A stretch of DNA of 64,000 nt from the NCBI RefSeq assembly GCF_000349325.1, contig NC_020504.1, positions 5,180,053-5,244,052 on the forward strand, read 5' to 3'. The position numbers were made by a program, and so were the translations under genes. Below, piece by piece: positions 57,582-64,000 of this stretch. Origin of the DNA: Streptomyces davaonensis JCM 4913 (GTDB taxonomy: Bacteria; Actinomycetota; Actinomycetes; Streptomycetales; Streptomycetaceae). The notes under the pieces were generated by a model. The model searched no databases. It worked only from the letters and a program-made list of their open reading frames with translations, and had not been told where the DNA came from. Within the stretch, counting starts at the first letter, position 1, and every line of letters begins with the position of its first letter.

Positions 57582-58424
57582 GTGCCCAAGGTGTCCTCGG
57601 TGATCGTCCCGTACGCGACCTACTTGCGCGTGTACGAGCCGCTGGCCGCCTTCCCCGAACCCGAGCGCGGCCACTGGACGCGCTACGCCCGCCGCACCGA
57701 CCGCCCCTCGTACCAGGACGAACTGCGCCGCGCCCTCGCCGACTTGCTGCCCACCCCGCCGGTCCCGGTGCCGGTGCACGAGAGCCTGGACGCGTTCGTG
57801 CTGGAGGTGGACGGCGTGGTCTGCGTCTGCCCCTGGCGCACCCGGCTGCGCGGCTGGCAGGCGCTCGGCGACCTGGCCGAGGAGTTCCCGGCACCGGTCC
57901 TGGACGCGCTGCTCCCCCCGGTCGTACGGCGGCAGGCCACCCAGGACTACGAGCGGTGGCTGGCGCGCAACCCGGACGCCCGGCCCTGGATCCGCACCTC
58001 GACCTGGCAGGTGCCGCTGCACTGGTTCGTCCTCGTCTCCGACGAGGAGCGGCGCTACGACAAGGGCACCGGCGAGATCCCGCCGCTGCTGCGGTACCGG
58101 ACTCCGATGGTGCAGGCGCGGCGCCGGGTGGCGCGGGCGCTCAGGACGCTGAAGGACACCATCGACGAAGGACCGCTGGTGGACGGCCTGGTGGAGGTCG
58201 GGCGCTGGCTGGAGGAGTTCCATCCGCGGTCCCTGGTCGAACTCGACTACGGCGGCCTGGTGCACGTCCTGCCGGCCGGTGAGCTGGAGGACGACCACTC
58301 GGCGGCGGACGTGGCCGAGGGCATCGCCGCGCTGCGCGCCGGGGACGGCTCGGCGGCGGGGGCGGCGTACGGGCGGCTCGTGGAGCGGTGGCGGTCGGTA
58401 CGGGATCGGCGCTCGGCCAACTGA
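57582..58424 (+). CDS. Conserved actinobacterial hypothetical protein
   Basis: 280 residues from GTG 57582, after GGGGGAGGGAGCAGG. The protein starts MPKVSSVIVPYATYLRVYEP, then YARRTDRPSYQDELRRALAD, DAFVLEVDGVVCVCPWRTRL, WQVPLHWFVLVSDEERRYDK and VELDYGGLVHVLPAGELEDD. No signal peptide or membrane helix. The gene is in the same place as in other Streptomyces, just before bldC, and reads in the same direction. I know no function for it; the alternating hydrophobic segments suggest an all-in-one cytoplasmic alpha/beta fold. Confidence 0.8.
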   Translation: MPKVSSVIVPYATYLRVYEPLAAFPEPERGHWTRYARRTDRPSYQDELRRALADLLPTPPVPVPVHESLDAFVLEVDGVVCVCPWRTRLRGWQALGDLAEEFPAPVLDALLPPVVRRQATQDYERWLARNPDARPWIRTSTWQVPLHWFVLVSDEERRYDKGTGEIPPLLRYRTPMVQARRRVARALRTLKDTIDEGPLVDGLVEVGRWLEEFHPRSLVELDYGGLVHVLPAGELEDDHSAADVAEGIAALRAGDGSAAGAAYGRLVERWRSVRDRRSAN

Positions 58425-58648
58425 GGCCCCGAGCCTGCCGAGTGTGGCCCAGGTCACGAACTGACGTTTGACCAGACGCCCAATATGGGGTTTCGTCCTC
58501 CCTCACGTGCGACCCGAGTTGCTGAAGTTTCGTCAACAAGGGACGTACGACCCGATCCGGGCGTTCACCTCAAGGTGTGTCAAGCGTGACGGACCGCACT
58601 TACGCGGCCCTTGCGTCCCTTCCCCACCCTCATGCCAAAATAGGACAA

Positions 58649-58952
58649 GGAGTCCGGGGAGGACTCCGCTCGCATTGCACGCTTTGGGGGGTCTGGTGAC
58701 TCCTGATCGCCCTGTGACTGATCGTCACAGCGGCGTGACTGTCCGCTATGGCATGGTCCATCGGCTTCCGTCGCTGATGAACACCTGGAGGGGCAATTCC
58801 ATCGGTTTGGCCGACGCGGCTGGACAGATGGTGTAGTTGTAGTGCCGAGGACAAGCCGTTCGTCCTATAACCGACTCGACTCGCGTCCGCCATTTCGGGC
58901 AACGCGGGTCAAGGTGCAGAATTTAGAGGAAAGAACCGAGAAGGTTCGGTTC
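58649..58952 (+). promoter_or_regulatory. bldC upstream region with three inverted repeats
   Basis: The 545-base gap 58425-58969 has no convincing gene. It holds GGAGTCC-gggga-GGACTCC (58649-58667), CTGTGAC-tgatc-GTCACAG (58712-58730, resembling a CRP/FNR-type palindrome), and a leader hairpin GAACCGA-gaaggt-TCGGTTC (58933-58952) just before the bldC ribosome site GAGGAGG. These are candidate control elements; the binding proteins are not known from sequence. Confidence 0.5.
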
Positions 58953-58969
58953 TCCCGAGGAGGCCGCTC

Positions 58970-59176
58970 ATGACCGCTCGCACCCCTGATGCCGAGCCGC
59001 TGCTGACCCCGGCTGAGGTCGCCACCATGTTCCGCGTCGACCCCAAGACGGTCACGCGGTGGGCGAAGGCCGGAAAGCTCACGTCCATCCGTACGCTCGG
59101 CGGACACCGCCGTTACCGCGAGGCTGAGGTCCGCGCTCTGCTCGCGGGCATCCCGCAGCAGCGCAGCGAGGCCTGA
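58970..59176 (+). CDS. bldC: Developmental regulator BldC (MerR-like DNA-binding domain)
   Basis: 68 residues, one domain: MTARTPDAEPLLTPAEVATM, RVDPKTVTRWAKAGKLTSIR and TLGGHRRYREAEVRALLAGI. This matches the Streptomyces BldC as I remember it, and it lies in the same neighbourhood (vdh, hypothetical, bldC, hrpA). BldC is a small MerR-like winged-helix protein that binds DNA cooperatively in head-to-tail arrays and delays entry into development. Start ATG 58970 after GAGGAGG. A terminator with a T tract follows at 59312. The gene is monocistronic. Confidence 0.97.
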   Translation: MTARTPDAEPLLTPAEVATMFRVDPKTVTRWAKAGKLTSIRTLGGHRRYREAEVRALLAGIPQQRSEA

Positions 59177-59311
59177 ACAACTACATAACCGGGCAATTCG
59201 GCAGGTCCCCCAACATGTCGAGACGCCCGGGCCCTACAGCTCCAAGCGACGCGGGTACTGCCCCAACAGGACCCACGCCCACGGCTTCAGGCAACTGACA
59301 GGGTGCGTCGT

Positions 59312-59352
59312 AGATCGCGCTGGACTCCGCCGGGTCCAGCGCGATCTTTTTT
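59312..59352 (+). terminator. Strong intrinsic terminator downstream of bldC
   Basis: AGATCGCGCTGGAC (59312-59325) pairs perfectly with GTCCAGCGCGATCT (59334-59347), followed by TTTTT. Such a long T tract is rare in this genome; it is 136 bases after the bldC stop. Confidence 0.9.
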
Positions 59353-59626
59353 GTGCGCCCTGACAGGCTCCCGGACGGCTCTGTGTGTGGCCTTGTCGGA
59401 CCCTGGGGAGGGCTGTCGGATCTCCTGTGGGTGCGGCCTCGGGAGTGGTGCAATTGCACATATTAAATTGACCAGTTGTAGGTGGGGTGTAAGTACCGCG
59501 GTTCCGGAAACTCATGCGGTGACACCCGTCACATGCCAGGGAGCTTGTTGCCTTTGGTCTATGTGCGCTAGAGGAGCCACGCGTTCCAGCGTCCCTTGGC
59601 GGGGCGGGTGTTGAGGCCGGCGAAGG
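59353..59626. other. AT-richer gap between bldC and the DUF6274 gene
   Basis: About 270 bases without a gene. The notable parts are the perfect 12-bp palindrome GTGCAATTGCAC (59448-59459) and the AT-rich tattaaattgacc directly after it, which is unlike the surrounding GC content. No coding frame is evident. Confidence 0.35.
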
Positions 59627-59847
59627 TCACGCGGGGGAGGGGCTGCCGTCCTCGACGGGCTCGGCGGGCTCGGCCGCCTCGACCCGCTCGTCGGGCATGT
59701 GGTCGGCGGGAGGCGGTACGGAGTCCATGGCGAGCCGCAGGAGCTGATGGCAGATCGGACAGTGGCGGGTGAGATGCCGGTAGGAGGAAGCGGCCGCCAG
59801 ATGCGCGCGGAGCAACGCCCGCGTCTCGTGCCTAGCCGAAGCCGCCA
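59627..59847 (-). CDS. DUF6274 family small protein with a possible metal or redox Cys pair
   Basis: 73 residues from ATG 59847, which follows GGAGGTG. The conserved stretch MAASARHETRALLRAHLAAA, YRHLTRHCPICHQLLRLAMD contains a CPIC motif with flanking His residues (a zinc-knuckle-like pattern), then a Pro/Glu-rich tail. DUF6274 proteins are small and frequent in Streptomyces; role unknown. The gene lies in the gap between bldC and the tRNA-Asp. Confidence 0.8.
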
Positions 59848-59981
59848 TACGCCACCTCCAGGGGCCGTACGGAGAAGGAGCCCTGGTTTCTGGGTACCGA
59901 GCGAATGTGACGCCGTCAAGACGGCATGAGCGGACGCGGGGCGCCTTCGTGCCCTCCGCGTGCCCTCTGCGAGGCAACGCA

Positions 59982-60013
59982 GAAGGGCCCGGATCTTTCG
60001 ATCCGGGCCCTTC
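59982..60013 (-). terminator. Terminator of tRNA-Asp
   Basis: A perfect 14-bp stem (GAAGGGCCCGGATC, loop tttc, complement) 10 bases after the tRNA 3' end, leftward. Confidence 0.8.
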
Positions 60014-60023
60014 ATTCATCTTG

Positions 60024-60098
60024 CGGTCCTGACGGGATTTGAACCCGCGGCCTCCACCTTGACAGGGTGGCGAGCACTCCAAACTGCTCCACAGGACC
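60024..60098 (-). tRNA. tRNA-Asp, anticodon GTC
   Basis: 75 bases, CCA not encoded. The acceptor stem GGTCCTG/CAGGACC closes, the anticodon stem-loop CCACCCTGTCAAGGTGG gives GTC, and the T-loop region is GGGTTCAAATCCC. Confidence 0.96.
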
Positions 60099-60193
60099 AG
60101 GTTTCGCGGCGCTTTTTCTTGCGTTGCGCTGCGAGAAGAGACTGTACAGGAGGGTGGGTGTCCTGGTCGAACTCACCCTCTGTGCGGGAACCG

Positions 60194-63100
60194 TTACGGC
60201 GCCAGCGCGTCGATCGCCTTCACGATCCGCTTGTCCGAGACCGGGTACGCCGTGCCGAGCGCATGGGCGAAATAGCTCACCCGGAGCTCCTCGATCATCC
60301 AGCGGACGTCGAGCACCTGCTGCGGCATCGGACGCCCCTGCGGCATCTGCTCCAGCAGCCACGCGTACTCGTCCTGCATCTCATGGACCTTCTCCATACG
60401 GGTCGTGTCCCGCTGGACCCCCGTCGGCATCTGCTGAAGCCGCCGGTCCGCCGCCACCAGGTACCGCATCAGATCCGGCAGCCGCCGAATCCCCGCCGAC
60501 GTCACGAAACCGGGCTTCACCAGCGCGTTGAGCTGCTTACGGACATCCGTCAGGTTTGCCAGCAGCACAGGGCTCTGTACGGCCTTGAGACGGCGCTCAC
60601 AGGCCTGCCAGGCGGCCAGCACCTGCTGCACCTGCCCGACCGTACGCACCGTGGTGTCGACGATCTCCGCACGGACCTTGTCGTACAGCTTCCGGTACGA
60701 CTCCTCGTCCCACGCCGGCCCCCCGAAGTCCCCGATCAACCTGTCCGCCGCGGCCATCGCGCAGTCGTCGAACAGAGCCTGCATCGAGCCGTGCGGATTC
60801 GCGGACAGGGCGAGCTTCTGGGCATTCGTCAGCTTCTCGGACGCGAACTTGGCCGCGTTGACCGGGATGTTGCGCAGGATCAGACGCCGGGTGCCCTGCC
60901 ACATCGCCAGCGCCTGTTCCGCCTCGGTGTCGAAGAGCCGCACGGACACGGTGTCGCCGTCGTCCACCAGCGCCGGGTAGGCCTTCACCGGCTGCCCCGC
61001 GCGACGCGTCTCGAAGACCCGGGTGAGCGTGCCGATCGACCAGTCCGTCAGACCCTTGCGCTCCAGGGACTCCCCGCCCTCGCGGGAAGCGGTGGCCGCC
61101 GCGGCCTGCGACAGCGCCTGGCGCGCCTTCGGCTTCAGCTGGAGCTTCAACGCCTCCAGATCCTTGTCCTCGGCCAGCTTGCGGCGCCGCTCGTCGACGA
61201 TCCGGAAGGTGATCCGCAGATGGTCCGGAAGCCTCGCCCAGTCGAAGTCGTCCGCCTCGAAGGGCACGCCCACCATGCGCTTCAGCTCACGGGCCATCGT
61301 CACCGTCAGCGGCTCCTGGAGCGGGACCGCCGTATCAAGGAACCGCTTGGCGAAGTTCGGCGCCGGCACGTAATTGCGGCGGATCGGCTTCGGGAGCGAG
61401 CGGATCAGCTCCGTCACGACCTCCTCCCGCAACCCCGGGATCTGCCAGTCGAAGCCCTCGTCGGTGACCTGATTGAGCACCTGGAGCGGGATGTGGACCG
61501 TCACCCCGTCCGCGTCCGCGCCCGGCTCGAACTGGTACGTCACCCGGAACTTCAACGGCCCCTGCCGCCAGGAGTCCGGATAGTCGGCCTTGGTGACCGC
61601 CTCCGCCGACTCCCGGATCAGCATCTCCCGCTCGAAGTCCAGGAACTCCGGCTCCTCGTGCCGCTTCCGCTTCCACCACGAGTCGAAGTGGGCGCCGGAC
61701 ACGACGTGTTCGGGCACCCGACGGTCGTAGAAGTCGAAGAGCGTGTCGTCGTCGACGACGATGTCCCGCCGCCGGGCGCGGTGTTCGAGCTCCTCGACCT
61801 CGCTCAGCAGCTTGCGGTTGTCGGCGAAGAACTTGTGATGCGTACGCCAGTCACCCTCGACGAGCGCATTGCGGATGAACAGCTCGCGGGAGACCTCGGC
61901 GTCGATCCGGCCGTAGTTCACCTTGCGCTGGGCGACGATCGGCACCCCGTACAGCGTGACCTTCTCGTACGCCATCACCGCGGCCTGGTCCTTCTCCCAG
62001 TGCGGTTCGGAGTACGTCCGCTTCAGCAGATGCCCGGCCAGCGGCTCGACCCACTCCGGCTCGATCTTCGCGTTGACCCGGGCCCACAGCCGCGAGGTCT
62101 CCACCAGCTCGGCGGACATCACGAACCGCGGCTGCTTCTTGAACAGGGCCGAGCCCGGAAAGATCGCGAACTTGGCGTTGCGGGCGCCCAGATACTCGTT
62201 CTTGTTGCCGTCCTTCACGTCCTTCATACCGACGTGCGAGAGCAGACCGGCCAGGAGAGACACATGGACACTCTGGTCGGCCGCGTCCTCCTCGTTCAGA
62301 TGGATGCCCATCTGCTTGGCGACGGTCCGCAGCTGGGTGTAGATGTCCTGCCACTCACGGATCCGCAGGAAGTTCAGATACTCCTGCTTGCACATCCGCC
62401 GGAAGGAACTGGAACCGCGCTCCTTCTGCTGCTCGCGCAGGTACCGCCAGAGATTGAGATAGGCGAGGAAGTCGCTGGTCTCGTCCTTGAAGCGGGCGTG
62501 CTGCTGGTCCGCCTGCGCCTGCTTGTCGACGGGGCGCTCGCGCGGGTCCTGGATGGACAGCGCGGCGGCTATCACCATCACCTCGCGGACACAGCCGTTC
62601 CGGTCCGCCTCCAGCACCATCCGGGCCAGACGGGGGTCGACGGGCAGCTGCGCGAGCTTGCGGCCGGTGTCGGTGAGCCGCTTGCGCGCGTCCTTCTGTG
62701 CCGGGTCCAACGCGCCCAGCTCCTGGAGGAGTTGGACACCGTCACGGATGTTGCGATGGTCCGGCGGATCGATGAACGGGAACTTCTCGATGTCGCCGAG
62801 ACCGGCGGCGGTCATCTGGAGGATGACGGAGGCGAGGTTGGTGCGCAGGATCTCGGCATCGGTGAACTCTGGCCGAGCAAGGAAGTCGTCCTCGCTGTAC
62901 AGCCGAATACAGACACCGTCACTCGTACGACCACAACGGCCCTTGCGCTGGTTGGCGCTGGCCTGGGAGACCGCCTCGATGGGCAGCCGCTGGACCTTGG
63001 TGCGATGGCTGTAACGGCTGATACGGGCGAAGCCGGGGTCGATGACGTACTTGATCCCGGGAACGGTCAGCGAGGTCTCGGCGACGTTGGTCGCCAGAAC

Positions 63101-64000
63101 GATCCTGCGACCGGTGTGCGGCTGAAAGACACGATGCTGCTCGGCATGCGACAGCCGCGCGTACAGCGGCAGCACCTCGGTGAACCGGTACTTCTTCTTC
63201 TCGAGCGCATCGGCGGTGTCCCGGATCTCCCGCTCACCGGAGAGAAAGACGAGGATGTCGCCCTTCCCCTCACCCTGGAGCTCCTCCACGGCGTCACAGA
63301 TGGCGGTGATCTGATCCCGGTCCGCGTCGTCGGAGTCCTCTTCGAGGAGGGGCCGGTAACGCACCTCCACGGGGTACGTCCGCCCGCTGACCTCGACGAT
63401 CGGGGCGTCACCGAAATGCCGGGAGAACCGCTCGGGGTCGATGGTCGCGGAGGTGATCACGACCTTGAGATCGGGCCGACGCGGCAGCAACTGCGCCAGA
63501 TACCCGAGCAGGAAATCAATGTTCAGGGACCGCTCGTGGGCCTCGTCGATGATGATCGTGTCGTAGGCACGCAGCTCACGGTCGGTCTGGATCTCGGCGA
63601 GCAGGATGCCGTCCGTCATCAGCTTGATGAAGGTGGCGTCCGGATTCACCTGATCGGTAAAACGAACCTTCCAGCCGACGGCCTCGCCAAGAGGGGTGTT
63701 CATCTCCTCGGCGACGCGCTCAGCCACCGTACGAGCGGCGATCCGACGGGGCTGCGTATGCCCGATCATGCCGCGCACACCACGCCCGAGCTCCATACAG
63801 ATCTTCGGAATCTGCGTGGTCTTACCGGACCCGGTCTCACCAGCGACGATGACGACCTGATGATCGCGAATAGCGGCCGCGATCTCGTCCTTCTTCTGGC
63901 TGACCGGCAACTGCTCGGGATACGAGACGGCCGGCACCCGGGCCCGCCGCTCCCCCATCCGCTCCTCGGCCTTCGCGACCTCGCCCTCGATCTCGGCGAG
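60194..64000 (-). CDS. hrpA: ATP-dependent RNA helicase HrpA (5' end beyond the window)
   Basis: 1268 codons are visible; the frame continues past the right edge (LAEIEGEVAKAEER lies before the internal Met at 63958), so the true start is outside. DEAH-box motifs are complete: GETGSGKTTQIPKI (I), TQPRRIAARTVAERVAEEM (Ia), DEAHERSLNIDFLLGYLAQL (II), TSATIDPERFSRHF (III), FLSGEREIRDTADAL (IV), VLATNVAETSLTVPGIKYVI (V) and QRKGRCGRTSDGVCIRLY (VI). The HA2, OB and DUF3418 C-terminal regions follow (RRNYVPAPNFAKRFLDTAVP). HrpA-type helicases rescue stalled ribosomes or unwind RNA; the Streptomyces role is not proven. Confidence 0.93.
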   Translation of the reverse strand, partial: LAEIEGEVAKAEERMGERRARVPAVSYPEQLPVSQKKDEIAAAIRDHQVVIVAGETGSGKTTQIPKICMELGRGVRGMIGHTQPRRIAARTVAERVAEEMNTPLGEAVGWKVRFTDQVNPDATFIKLMTDGILLAEIQTDRELRAYDTIIIDEAHERSLNIDFLLGYLAQLLPRRPDLKVVITSATIDPERFSRHFGDAPIVEVSGRTYPVEVRYRPLLEEDSDDADRDQITAICDAVEELQGEGKGDILVFLSGEREIRDTADALEKKKYRFTEVLPLYARLSHAEQHRVFQPHTGRRIVLATNVAETSLTVPGIKYVIDPGFARISRYSHRTKVQRLPIEAVSQASANQRKGRCGRTSDGVCIRLYSEDDFLARPEFTDAEILRTNLASVILQMTAAGLGDIEKFPFIDPPDHRNIRDGVQLLQELGALDPAQKDARKRLTDTGRKLAQLPVDPRLARMVLEADRNGCVREVMVIAAALSIQDPRERPVDKQAQADQQHARFKDETSDFLAYLNLWRYLREQQKERGSSSFRRMCKQEYLNFLRIREWQDIYTQLRTVAKQMGIHLNEEDAADQSVHVSLLAGLLSHVGMKDVKDGNKNEYLGARNAKFAIFPGSALFKKQPRFVMSAELVETSRLWARVNAKIEPEWVEPLAGHLLKRTYSEPHWEKDQAAVMAYEKVTLYGVPIVAQRKVNYGRIDAEVSRELFIRNALVEGDWRTHHKFFADNRKLLSEVEELEHRARRRDIVVDDDTLFDFYDRRVPEHVVSGAHFDSWWKRKRHEEPEFLDFEREMLIRESAEAVTKADYPDSWRQGPLKFRVTYQFEPGADADGVTVHIPLQVLNQVTDEGFDWQIPGLREEVVTELIRSLPKPIRRNYVPAPNFAKRFLDTAVPLQEPLTVTMARELKRMVGVPFEADDFDWARLPDHLRITFRIVDERRRKLAEDKDLEALKLQLKPKARQALSQAAAATASREGGESLERKGLTDWSIGTLTRVFETRRAGQPVKAYPALVDDGDTVSVRLFDTEAEQALAMWQGTRRLILRNIPVNAAKFASEKLTNAQKLALSANPHGSMQALFDDCAMAAADRLIGDFGGPAWDEESYRKLYDKVRAEIVDTTVRTVGQVQQVLAAWQACERRLKAVQSPVLLANLTDVRKQLNALVKPGFVTSAGIRRLPDLMRYLVAADRRLQQMPTGVQRDTTRMEKVHEMQDEYAWLLEQMPQGRPMPQQVLDVRWMIEELRVSYFAHALGTAYPVSDKRIVKAIDALAP

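Noticed and set aside
58468..58836. Rightward frame of 122 codons before bldC
   Set aside because: No ribosome site, no recognisable conservation pattern, AT/GC codon use unlike coding DNA. Treated as the bldC upstream region.
1..64000. CRISPR array or prophage
   Set aside because: No regularly spaced repeats, no Cas, integrase, capsid or portal-type proteins were seen.

Overview
The window is chromosomal DNA from a Streptomyces. It is very GC-rich with G/C-ending codons, and it carries bldC, sigF- and sigN-type sigma factors, an Lsr2 paralogue beside purS, a mycothiol-dependent isomerase-type protein and a DmdR/IdeR-type iron box. Gene order resembles, as I remember it, the S. coelicolor core around SCO4020-SCO4092. 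I see no insertion sequence, prophage, integrase or CRISPR array. The window is core genome with small accessory pieces.

Layout. 1-2.9 kb: end of an HxlR regulator, an ankyrin-repeat gene with a frameshift at its start, a MarR regulator, a small membrane protein and a DUF2797 protein. 3-8.9 kb: tightly packed operon of response regulator, histidine kinase, GT2/GtrA glycosyltransferase and GT39 mannosyltransferase-like protein; a perfect hairpin holds the start codon of the third gene. 8.9-11.3 kb: a DHA2 drug exporter and its TetR regulator, with twin palindromic operators; tetR lies between inverted copies of a dispersed Streptomyces repeat. 11.4-15.7 kb: marR, an exporter fused to carboxypeptidase-like repeats, yceI and an F420-type flavin-fold gene, read leftward. 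15.9-23.2 kb: a lipoprotein, sigN-like and sigF genes, a Dabb protein, tRNA-Ser, tadA with its partner gene, upp, a LytR_C protein and a ParB-like protein.

23.3-33.5 kb: HerA-like ATPase, HdeD protein, HhH-GPD glycosylase, then an iron-box-controlled divergent locus (siderophore-interacting reductase facing a penicillin-acylase/GNAT/cupin/SDR operon), and a copper block (CopC-CopD fusion, His-rich DUF4396 protein, CsoR-type palindrome). 33.7-37.6 kb: tRNA-Ser, SRP RNA, dnaX and purD; dnaX appears to need three single-base frame changes to read correctly. 38-46.5 kb: a degenerate M48-like membrane protein, a dimethylformamidase-beta-like protein, purC, and two near-identical tRNA-Gly genes flanking a DesRK-like two-component/ABC operon, followed by another tRNA-Gly. 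46.6-55.6 kb: lsr2 paralogue, purSQL, ArsR-like regulator, MDMPI-like protein, META lipoprotein, purF, purM. 55.7-64 kb: DUF3073, valine/leucine dehydrogenase, a conserved hypothetical, bldC with a strong terminator, DUF6274, tRNA-Asp and the truncated hrpA helicase.

Functionally, seven de novo purine genes (purD, C, S, Q, L, F, M) lie in one 18-kb stretch but in separate units. Metal homeostasis, drug export and developmental regulation (bldC, sigF, sigN) are interleaved with them. Several genes, including upp, purD, purF and the 51.2-kb gene, show a TANNNT hexamer ending exactly 7 nt before the start codon and no Shine-Dalgarno sequence, so they look leaderless.
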